DNA of 64,000 bases. Origin: CAZQFV01 sp964592645 (lineage in GTDB: Bacteria > Chloroflexota > Chloroflexia > DTKN01). The position numbers and the translations under genes were made by a program. This document shows, piece after piece, positions 25,599 to 35,195 of this stretch. How positions within the stretch are numbered: position 1 is the first letter of the stretch; each line of letters starts with the position of its first letter. The notes under the pieces are model-generated. The model had not been told where the DNA came from and made no database searches. It saw nothing but the letters and a program-made list of their open reading frames with translations. The stretch is from assembly GCA_964592645.1 (NCBI GenBank), contig CAZQFV010000007.1, positions 1-64,000 on the forward strand. The letters are read 5' to 3'.

Positions 25599-26413
25599 GG
25601 GGTTTTCCCCTGGATCACGATCCCTCGCCAGCAGCGCATCACCGCCAGGGTGCTCTCCACGTCGCTGGCGCCATCGGGACCGGCCCATCCGCCGTCCGGC
25701 TTTTGCCGCAGCAGCAGTTGCTCCCAGGCCATGCGCACGAGCGGGGTCTCCATCCTGTACCCGGCGAGCAGCAGGTTGTGCAGCAGCGCCGCGAACATCG
25801 CCGGGTGCCAGTCTGGTTCGGTCAGTTCCCGCCCCAGGGCCAGCAGGATGTTCTGGGCCGGCCCCGAGCGGCTGCCGAGCAGTCGGGCCAGCAGCGGCAG
25901 GCCGTACCAGGCGGTGTGGCGGGGGAAACCTTCAAAGAGGCCGCCCTCCAACTGGTACTTTAACAGGAAATCGAGCGCCCGCGTGGCCCCGGCCTCCGCG
26001 GTGCGGCCATAGGCCACCAAAAGGGAAGAGGCCCAGGCGGTGAGATAGAGCCGGCCGGCCTCCGCCCCGCGTGCCTGCCAGAACGGCGCCGGCGCGTCCG
26101 TGGGCATGGGGTCGTTCCAACCGCCGTCGCCCTCCTGCCGCGCCAGCAGGAACTGCAGCCCGCGCTGGGCCGCCGGCTGCCCCGCCAAACCCAGGTCCTG
26201 GGCGATTTCCAGCGCCCGACAGGTCCCCCCGACGCCGGCCGCCCCCCCGGCCGGGAGATCGAGTGGCCAGCCGCCCTCGTCTCCCTGGGCCTGCTCCAGC
26301 AGGGCACGGGCCTCCGGCGGGGCCGGCAGCAGCTCCACCAGCACGGCGGCCCGGGCCTGGTCGAGCGTGTTACCGTGCTCCTTGACAAACTGTAAAGCCT
26401 GGCGAATATCCAC
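25595..26413 (-). CDS. Prenyltransferase/squalene-oxidase repeat protein (terpene cyclase-like fold)
   Basis: 272 aa. Several QW-type repeats are visible: AQGDEGGWPLDLP, ARQEGDGGWNDPMP, YQLEGGLFEGFP and RQKPDGGWAGPDGASDVESTLAVMRCW. These repeats build the alpha/alpha-barrel of squalene-hopene cyclases and protein prenyltransferase beta subunits. The protein is half the length of a hopene cyclase and lacks a visible DxDD catalytic motif, so it may be a single-barrel relative with another role. It heads a three-gene minus-strand operon. A hairpin at 26445-26477 separates it from the gene upstream. Confidence 0.75.
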   Translation of the reverse strand: MDIRQALQFVKEHGNTLDQARAAVLVELLPAPPEARALLEQAQGDEGGWPLDLPAGGAAGVGGTCRALEIAQDLGLAGQPAAQRGLQFLLARQEGDGGWNDPMPTDAPAPFWQARGAEAGRLYLTAWASSLLVAYGRTAEAGATRALDFLLKYQLEGGLFEGFPRHTAWYGLPLLARLLGSRSGPAQNILLALGRELTEPDWHPAMFAALLHNLLLAGYRMETPLVRMAWEQLLLRQKPDGGWAGPDGASDVESTLAVMRCWRGIVIQGKTP

Positions 26414-26444
26414 GGCACTCTCCTTTGTCGTCGGGGAGAAGGGA

Positions 26445-26477
26445 CAAAGGGCAAGGAGCCTACTTCCTTGCCCTTTG
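26445..26477. terminator. Hairpin, candidate terminator of the PP-loop gene
   Basis: A perfect 13-bp stem, CAAAGGGCAAGGA (26445-26457) and TCCTTGCCCTTTG (26465-26477), with a 7-nt loop, about 28 nt past the stop of the gene at 26505. No run of U follows on the minus strand, so termination may be factor-assisted or the stem may be a dispersed repeat. Confidence 0.5.
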
Positions 26478-26504
26478 ACATTCTAGCCGAACTTGTCTTC
26501 CCGG

Positions 26505-27497
26505 TCAAATCCGCAGCCGCTCCAGCAGCTCCTGCGCCATCCGCTCCACGACGACGGTCCGATCCAGGTCGGGGTAGCGCGGCCCGTAGTGCACCTGGAC
26601 CAGGGGCGCGCGCACATCGCTGTAGCGGGCGGTGATGGCCGCGGCGGCACGCAGGGCAGACTCGTCGGCCGGCCCGCGCAGCAGCGCCACCGGGCTGCCC
26701 CCCTCCCAGACCTCCAGGAACAGGTCGCCAGCCTGGCCCAGGCGCACCAGGCGCTCGTTCTCGGCCTCGTCGCGCCCGACGACCACCCTGGCCAGGGGAG
26801 AGAGCCGAAAGTGCCGCCCCACCCGGGCCAGGTGAAAGTCGTTGGCCGAAAAGTCCGGCGTGTGCGCCAGCAGGTCGCGCAGGCGCCGGGCCATGTCGGC
26901 GTTGGTCAGGCAGCAGCCGCCGGCCGGCGGCGGAAAGTCCGTGATCCCGTACTGCCGGGCCAGCGCCATCTGCCGCAGACGGCGGCGCCCCTGGAGGTCC
27001 AGCAGCCGGCTGCGGTCCACCAGCCCCTCCTGCTCGGGGAGAGTCGGCGGCAGGAGCCGGGCCGAGAGGGGCCGCAGCAGCCGCCCGGCCAGGCCCGACT
27101 TGCGCTCCACCAGGTCCAACCCCAGTTGGGTCTGCGACATAGGCCGCTCGCCCAGCACCTCGCCCGTGAAGACCAGCGCCGCCCCCACCTCGCGCATGCG
27201 CTCCCCGGCCAGGCGCACCATGAGCACGTGGCAATCGAGGCAGGGGTTCATCCCGCCGCCGTAGCCATGGCGGGGGTGTCGCAGGATGTCCAGGAAGGGC
27301 TCCTCGGCATCGACGATATGCAGCGGTACCCCTATCCGCGCCGTCGCCTCTCGCACCCAGGCCGACGTCCTGGGATGGTGCACCGGCAGGACGACGTGTA
27401 GCGCCTCTATGCCCAGCCCCTGCTCGAGCATCAGATGCAGGGCCAGGATCGAGTCCAGCCCGCCGGAGAACAACCCAATTGCCTGCAAGTCCGCCAT
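26505..27497 (-). CDS. PP-loop ATP pyrophosphatase (tRNA thiouridylase-like) with NFACT-R-like C-terminus
   Basis: 330 aa. The PP-loop is IGLFSGGLDSILALHLML at residues 6-23, followed by a CxxC in GMNPCLDCHVLMVRLA and a TGEVLGERPMSQ segment that place it among MnmA/ThiI/TtuA-like sulfur-insertion enzymes; a second GGCCLTN cysteine pair lies near residue 195. The last 110 residues (FHLARVGRHFRLSPLARVVVGRDEAENERL, DLFLEVWEGGSPVALLRGP) resemble the NFACT-R domain (DUF814). It likely adenylates a tRNA uridine for 2- or 4-thiolation. Databases often mislabel this family as a methyltransferase. The exact tRNA position is not known. Confidence 0.8.
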   Translation of the reverse strand: MADLQAIGLFSGGLDSILALHLMLEQGLGIEALHVVLPVHHPRTSAWVREATARIGVPLHIVDAEEPFLDILRHPRHGYGGGMNPCLDCHVLMVRLAGERMREVGAALVFTGEVLGERPMSQTQLGLDLVERKSGLAGRLLRPLSARLLPPTLPEQEGLVDRSRLLDLQGRRRLRQMALARQYGITDFPPPAGGCCLTNADMARRLRDLLAHTPDFSANDFHLARVGRHFRLSPLARVVVGRDEAENERLVRLGQAGDLFLEVWEGGSPVALLRGPADESALRAAAAITARYSDVRAPLVQVHYGPRYPDLDRTVVVERMAQELLERLRI

Positions 27498-27554
27498 CTT
27501 CTTGGTGCCTTTGTCCCGGCGTTTTCCCTCTTTGGGGAGTGTCTTTGGAGGCCG

Positions 27555-28685
27555 TTATCCTTCTGGGCGCCCTGGGGTTCCCGCGACAGACGATTGCTGC
27601 GCCAGCGCCTCCTCGATCACGGCGAGCGTCTCGCGGGCGCAGCGTTCCCAGGAGAAGCGCGCCGCCCGCTCCCGGCCCCGCCGGCCCAAATCGGCGCGCA
27701 GGTCGTCGTCGGCGAGCAGCCGCTGCATGGCGGCGGCGATCTCTTCCACGCTCAGCGGGTCCACCATCAGGCCGGCCTCGCCCACCACCTCGGGCAGGGA
27801 AGAGGTCCGCGCGGCGATCACCGGCGTGCCGCAGGCCATAGCCTCCAGGGCCGGCAGGCCAAAGCCTTCGTAGAGCGAGGGGTAGACCAGGGCGACCGCC
27901 GCGCTCAGCACGGCCGGCACGGCCTCGTCGGGGATATAGCCGGGCAGGAGCACCCGGCGCTCCACCCCCGCGGCGGCGATGGCCGCGGCGATGCGCTCAT
28001 AGTACCAGCCGCGCGCGCCGGCCAACACCAGCGGCGGGGCATCCTCGGGGAGCCGTGCATAGGCCTGCACCAGGCGCTCCAGGTTCTTGCGCGGCTGCAG
28101 CGTGCCTAGGGAGAGCAGGTAGCGCGGCGGCAGCCCGCAGCGGGCCACGGCCTCCGGGTCCACCGTAGGCCGGAAGCGCGGTTCGACGCCATGGTAAACG
28201 ACACGGATCTTTTCCGGTGGGATGCGGTAGTGCCGCACCAGGTCCTGCTTCGTCGCCCCGGAGATAGCGATGACCCGCGTGGCGGCGCGCGCGTTCCAGG
28301 CCGTGCTCAGGTGCAATTCCAGCCGCCGGCGCGGCGGGTGCGCCGCCGGGAAGTGGAGGTAGCCCAGGTCGTGGATCGTCGCCACCGTGCGCCGCGGGCG
28401 CCATAGCGGCAGGACGTGGGCCGGGACAAAGAGCAGGTCCGGCGGGCGGCGCAGCATCTCCCATGAAAGGCGCAGGTGTGTCCATAGGCGGGGGAAGGGC
28501 ATAGCCCGCACCACGACGCCGGCCGGCCAAGCCGGCGGCGGCGAAGGGGGGCGGTTGAAATAGAGCACCAGGCGGCGCGCCGTCTCCAGGCGCGTGAGGG
28601 ACTCCAGGAGGTGGGCGGTATACTGCTCCGTCCCGGTGCGCTGGGTCCAGGCCATGCGGCTGGCATCGATCCCGATAGTCACCAT
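27555..28685 (-). CDS. GT4 family glycosyltransferase
   Basis: 376 aa with the GT-B fold. N-terminal half: IGIDASRMAWTQRTGTEQYT and ATIHDLGYLHFPAAHP. C-terminal half: ISGATKQDLVRHYRIPPEKIRVVYHGVE, YLLSLGTLQPRKNLERLVQAY and the E-x7-E nucleotide-sugar motif in YEGFGLPALEAMACGTPVIA. Retaining mechanism expected, with a nucleotide-activated mannose, glucose or similar donor. A second GT4 gene lies at 28950-30206 on the same strand, and a small plus-strand gene sits between them. Confidence 0.92.
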   Translation of the reverse strand: MVTIGIDASRMAWTQRTGTEQYTAHLLESLTRLETARRLVLYFNRPPSPPPAWPAGVVVRAMPFPRLWTHLRLSWEMLRRPPDLLFVPAHVLPLWRPRRTVATIHDLGYLHFPAAHPPRRRLELHLSTAWNARAATRVIAISGATKQDLVRHYRIPPEKIRVVYHGVEPRFRPTVDPEAVARCGLPPRYLLSLGTLQPRKNLERLVQAYARLPEDAPPLVLAGARGWYYERIAAAIAAAGVERRVLLPGYIPDEAVPAVLSAAVALVYPSLYEGFGLPALEAMACGTPVIAARTSSLPEVVGEAGLMVDPLSVEEIAAAMQRLLADDDLRADLGRRGRERAARFSWERCARETLAVIEEALAQQSSVAGTPGRPEG

Positions 28686-28762
28686 GGAACCTGCTCGCCT
28701 GCTTCTGCGTAATATCCTGCGGTTGGCGCGGGCTTGCCGCCCGTTAGCGCAAGGAGGATACG

Positions 28763-28960
28763 ATGGGACGCCGTGGCGGTTGTCTGAGTGGCCTTCTGCA
28801 GCTCTTCCTCTTGGGTTGGCTCTTCGACTGGCTGGAAAAGAGCTTTGGCTGGGGCCGCAACCGGTCCTGCGTCGGCTGCGGCTGCGGGTTCATCATCTTT
28901 CTGATCTTTGCCTACCTGATCATCGCTACCCTCTTGGGCTGGCGGATATTCAACTTCTGA
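28763..28960 (+). CDS. Small cysteine-containing membrane protein
   Basis: 65 aa. A very good ribosome site (aaggagg, 6 nt before ATG) supports it. The N-terminus is a short hydrophobic helix (about 8-20), the middle has a CVGCGCG cluster (Cys 37, 40, 42), and the C-terminus is a strong membrane span (about 43-58). The clustered cysteines could hold a metal or an iron-sulfur site or be lipid-modified. No family recognised. It overlaps the end of the convergent glycosyltransferase gene by 11 bp. Confidence 0.65.
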   Translation: MGRRGGCLSGLLQLFLLGWLFDWLEKSFGWGRNRSCVGCGCGFIIFLIFAYLIIATLLGWRIFNF

Positions 28961-30206
28961 TCTCCTGGTACAGGGCCTCCACCCGCGCCGCCACCACCGG
29001 GGCGGCGAACCGCTCCCGGGCCGCCTGGCGGGCACCCTCCCCCAGGCGGCGCCGGCCGGCCTCATCGGCCAGCAGCGCCACCAGCCTCTCGGCAAAGGCC
29101 CCCTCTTCCGGCGGCACCACCGCCCCACTGACCCCCTCCTCCACGATCTCGGATGTGCCCCCCGTGGCCATGGCCAGGATCGGTGCCCCGCAGGCGCAGG
29201 CCTCCAGCAGCACGCGGCTCAGCGGCTCGTCCCAGCGCGAGGGAAAGAGCAGCAGCTCCGTGCGCGAAAGCAGCCGCAGCACCTCGTCGTGGTCGGCCCA
29301 CTGCAGGAACTGCGCCGGCCAGCCCAGGCGCGCCAGTTCCTGCTCCATCCAGCGCCCGCGCGAACCGTCGCCGGCGACCAGCAGCGGCAGCCGCCCGCCC
29401 TCCGGCACCCGCTCCGCGGCCCGTCGCAGCGCCCCCACCAGCTCCACCACCCCCTTGTTGGCCTCCACCTTGCCCACAAAGAGCAGGAACGGCCCCGGCA
29501 GTGGCGTCCGCGGCTCATCGGCGGTGATGGCAGCGACCTCTTCCATGTCCACCAGGTTGGGCAAGACGTGCAGCCGCTCCGCGGGGATCACCGCGGCCAG
29601 CCGGCCGGCCACCGCGCGGCTCACGGCGATCACCGCCGTGGCCTGGGCCAGGAGGCCGGCCTTGCGCCGCACGTTGGCCCGCATATAGGGATAGGCCAGG
29701 GCCACCAGCGGGGCCAGTGGACCGAGCGGCTTGCCCATGCAGCGCACCAGCGAGCGGAGATCGCAGCGGCTGCAGGGCTCGTCGGCCGGGCCGAGCAGGG
29801 TGGAGCGGTAGCAGAGCGGCCAGTAGTCGCGCACCGTGCCGACGACGGGGATGCCGGTGATGCGGCCGGCCAGCACCGCCGCCGGGATGGTCTGGCTGTG
29901 CTGGGCGTGGATCAGGTCGTAGGGGCCGGCGCGGACCAGGACGGCCAGGTAGCGCCCCAGGCGTGGCCAGAGCAGCTCGTTGCGGAAAAGGTTGCGCAGG
30001 AATGGCACGTGCGGGCCGGCGTAGCCGAAATCGCGGATGGCGACGCCGCCGTAGGCGCGCTCCCGGACGCCGCGCTGCCCCTCGCGTGGCACGACGGCCA
30101 GCACCTGGTGCCCGCGCCGGGCCAGGGCCCGCGCCAGGTGGTAGGAGCTCCAGCCCGCGCCGCCGCACTTTGGCGGGAACACATCCACTGCCAGGACGAT
30201 GCGCAT
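28950..30206 (-). CDS. GT4 family glycosyltransferase
   Basis: 418 aa from the ATG at 30206 (MRIVLAVDVFPPKCGGAGWS; the frame opens 21 nt further upstream). GT-B fold: N-terminal HLARALARRGHQVLAVVPRE, a domain-swap region with LLGPADEPCSRCDLRSLVRC (three cysteines, perhaps metal-binding, as in some mannosyltransferases), and the C-terminal donor-binding part FLLFVGKVEANKGVVELVGAL and RVLLEACACGAPILAMATGG. It should act in the same glycan pathway as the GT4 at 27555-28685. Confidence 0.9.
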   Translation of the reverse strand: MRIVLAVDVFPPKCGGAGWSSYHLARALARRGHQVLAVVPREGQRGVRERAYGGVAIRDFGYAGPHVPFLRNLFRNELLWPRLGRYLAVLVRAGPYDLIHAQHSQTIPAAVLAGRITGIPVVGTVRDYWPLCYRSTLLGPADEPCSRCDLRSLVRCMGKPLGPLAPLVALAYPYMRANVRRKAGLLAQATAVIAVSRAVAGRLAAVIPAERLHVLPNLVDMEEVAAITADEPRTPLPGPFLLFVGKVEANKGVVELVGALRRAAERVPEGGRLPLLVAGDGSRGRWMEQELARLGWPAQFLQWADHDEVLRLLSRTELLLFPSRWDEPLSRVLLEACACGAPILAMATGGTSEIVEEGVSGAVVPPEEGAFAERLVALLADEAGRRRLGEGARQAARERFAAPVVAARVEALYQEIRS

Positions 30207-30234
30207 AGGTAGAATCCGGGTCGTCAATTCTCAG

Positions 30235-30276
30235 CGGTCAGTTATCGGCTCGCCGGGCTATCCGGCACATTGACCG
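30235..30276. repeat. Inverted repeat / possible terminator between minus-strand genes
   Basis: Outer arms CGGTCA (30235-30240) and TGACCG (30271-30276) enclose an inner hairpin GCCGG (30252-30256) / CCGGC (30262-30266) with a 5-nt loop. It lies just past the stop of the amidohydrolase-CYTH gene (30291) in its direction of transcription. Confidence 0.4.
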
Positions 30277-30290
30277 TCGAAAACTGATCT

Positions 30291-32267
30291 TTACAACTCC
30301 ACATACTCCCGTTTCACCAGGTTCTCCTGGGGGATGCGGAACAGCTCCAGCAGCTCCCCGATCAGGCGCACCTTGTTCTCGGCGTCGGCGCGGGACCAGG
30401 TGCGGCTCTTGATCTCCAGGAAGGTGCCCCCGGGCAGCTTCGGCAGCGTATCCAGGTTCATGGCAAAGTGCTGCCCCTGGTAGCTGATGTGCGCCCGCTG
30501 GCGGCGCTTTTCCACCTCGCGCACCTCGTCCGGCTGAAAGTACTCGCGGTAGAAGCGCAGCGAGCGGTCGGCGGTGGCGGTGTAGCGGGCGCGAGAGAGG
30601 ATGGCGGCGTTGGGATACTCCTCGCGGCGCGACGGCAGGGTCAGCGTCAGGGTGTAGGTGGGGTGCAGCCGCCCCTTTTCGTCGATCAGGTTGTCCTCGC
30701 GGTAGCGCAGCCGGCCGCGGCGCTCGTCGCGGAAGAGGAAGTAGGTGTCGTACTGCACCCGCTGGCTGCGCCGGCGGTCGCTGATCTGCGAAAAGGCCAG
30801 CAGTTGCTCTAGCATCGTCGTCTCGGGCACGCGGGCCTTGACCTGCACCTCAAAGATCTCTTCCTGCTCCACTCCGCCGATGGCCAGGATCTTGTCCAGC
30901 AGGTTCTCCTCGCGGGCCACGACAAAGCGCCCGATCTCGTCGGCGACCTCCTGGGCCCGGGCGATGACCCCGGCGATGTCCAGGGTGGTGAAACGGCCGT
31001 CGCGCAGCAGGAAGCGGCCGGCCACCAGGACATGCTGCACGTCGTCCGGGCCGGCGGCGTAGATGATCTGCGAATAGATATTGTCCTCGGCCACGTGGTA
31101 GTGCGGCACATTGTGCGGCCGCTGCAGGTCGATGGTCACGATGTCGGCCTGCTTGCCCTCCTCCAATGAGCCGATGCGCTCATCCATATGCAGGGCCCGC
31201 GCTCCCTCGATCGTCCCCAGCGCCAGCGCCTGGCGGGCCGGCAGCGCCGTGGGGTCGTTGCTGGTCACCTTGGCCAGGAACGCCGCCAGGCGCATCTCCT
31301 CGATCATGTTCAGGTCGTTGTTGCTGGCGCAGCCGTCGGTCCCCAGCCCCAGGCGCACCCCCCGCGCCAGCAGCGCCTTGTACGGGGCGATACCGCTGGC
31401 CAGCTTCAGGTTGCTGCTGGGGTTGGAGACGACACCGACGCCGCGCTGGGCCAGGATGGCCAGGTCGCCCTCGTCCACATGCACGCAGTGGGCGGCGACG
31501 ACACGGCCTCCCGTGAACAGGCCCACCGAGTCCAGCCACGACACCGGCGAGAGGCCCATCTCCTCCAGCGACTCGTCGACCTCGTGCGCGGTCTCGGCGA
31601 TGTGGACCAGGATGGGGACGCCGTACTCGTCGGCCATCTGCCGCACGATGGCCAGTATCTCGGGGGTGGTGGTGTAGGCGGCGTGCGGGCCCAGCGCGGG
31701 GACGATGCGCGGGTGGTCTTTCCAGCGCTTGATGAAGCGCCGGGTATAGTCCAGACTGGCATCGTAGCTCTCGGCGTCGGGGGTGGGCAGCTTCATGATC
31801 GTCTCGGCGCAGACGGCGCGCATGCCGGCCTGGTCGGCGACGGCGGCGACGGTGTCCTCGTGGTAGTACATGTCGGCGAAGGTGGTCGTGCCGCCGCGGA
31901 TCATCTCGGCGCAGGCCAGCAGGGTGCCCCAGCGGACAAAGTCGTCGTTCACGAAGCGCGTCTCCACGGGGAGCATGTAGCCAAAGAGCCAGACGTCGAG
32001 CTGCAGATCGTCGCGCAGCCCGCGCAGCAGCGACATCGCGGCGTGGCCGTGGCCGTTGACCAAGCCGGGGATGATCGCCTGCCCCGGACAGTCGACGACC
32101 TCCGCCGCCGCGCAGCGGCCGGCCACCTCCTCCAGGGGGCCCACGGCCACGATGCGATCGGCAGCGACGGCCACAGCCCCGGGGTCGAAGACGCGCCACT
32201 GGCGGTCCATGGTCACCACGGCGCCGCCGCGCAGCAAGAGATCGACCGGTACGCGCTTTTCTTCCAT
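30291..32267 (-). CDS. Amidohydrolase (MTA/SAH deaminase-like) fused to a CYTH domain
   Basis: 658 aa from the ATG at 32267 (gcggaggg upstream; an earlier in-frame ATG at 32333 lacks a site). Residues about 1-440 form a metal-dependent amidohydrolase of the SsnA/MtaD type: metal His pair in LVNGHGHAAMSLLRGLRDDL, HIAETAHEVDESLEEMG, VVAAHCVHVDEGDLAILA and LGTDGCASNNDLNMIEEMR. A helical linker leads to a CYTH domain (about 473-658) with EVQVKAR at its start (E-x-x-x-K type opener), RLRYREDNL, TLTLTLPS, VEKRRQR and the closing LDTLPKLPGGTFLEIKS. CYTH enzymes are triphosphate tunnel proteins (tripolyphosphatase, thiamine triphosphatase or class IV adenylyl cyclase). The fusion suggests linked nucleoside and triphosphate chemistry; the actual reaction is unknown. 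Confidence 0.85.
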   Translation of the reverse strand: MEEKRVPVDLLLRGGAVVTMDRQWRVFDPGAVAVAADRIVAVGPLEEVAGRCAAAEVVDCPGQAIIPGLVNGHGHAAMSLLRGLRDDLQLDVWLFGYMLPVETRFVNDDFVRWGTLLACAEMIRGGTTTFADMYYHEDTVAAVADQAGMRAVCAETIMKLPTPDAESYDASLDYTRRFIKRWKDHPRIVPALGPHAAYTTTPEILAIVRQMADEYGVPILVHIAETAHEVDESLEEMGLSPVSWLDSVGLFTGGRVVAAHCVHVDEGDLAILAQRGVGVVSNPSSNLKLASGIAPYKALLARGVRLGLGTDGCASNNDLNMIEEMRLAAFLAKVTSNDPTALPARQALALGTIEGARALHMDERIGSLEEGKQADIVTIDLQRPHNVPHYHVAEDNIYSQIIYAAGPDDVQHVLVAGRFLLRDGRFTTLDIAGVIARAQEVADEIGRFVVAREENLLDKILAIGGVEQEEIFEVQVKARVPETTMLEQLLAFSQISDRRRSQRVQYDTYFLFRDERRGRLRYREDNLIDEKGRLHPTYTLTLTLPSRREEYPNAAILSRARYTATADRSLRFYREYFQPDEVREVEKRRQRAHISYQGQHFAMNLDTLPKLPGGTFLEIKSRTWSRADAENKVRLIGELLELFRIPQENLVKREYVEL

Positions 32268-32396
32268 AGCCGCCCTCCGCGGAGAGATCGAGTTCTTGGG
32301 CGGCATTATATCCTGGGGCAAGGGAAAAGGCAAGCGCGGTGGTGCCCTGGAGCACGCCCCGCACTGTTGCCCGAAAGTTCACCGCTTTTTTCTTTG

Positions 32397-32425
32397 TTGA
32401 CAACGTCGCTCAAATGTATTACAAT
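32397..32425 (+). promoter_or_regulatory. Promoter for alaS
   Basis: TTGACA (32397-32402), 17-bp spacer, TACAAT (32420-32425), 30 bp before the ATG. The leader is too short for a T-box. Confidence 0.8.
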
Positions 32426-32454
32426 AGCAAGTAGCAAACTTGAGGACAACGACG

Positions 32455-35127
<2,673 letters not shown>

Positions 35128-35195
35128 CGCGCCAGTTTGCGTGTCAGAGGTTCCGGGAAGGGGTCCGGGGCGTCAGGCTCCCAAGGAGGATAGAG

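Noticed and set aside
32426..32454. T-box or other riboswitch ahead of alaS
   Set aside because: Only about 25 nt separate the promoter from the start codon.
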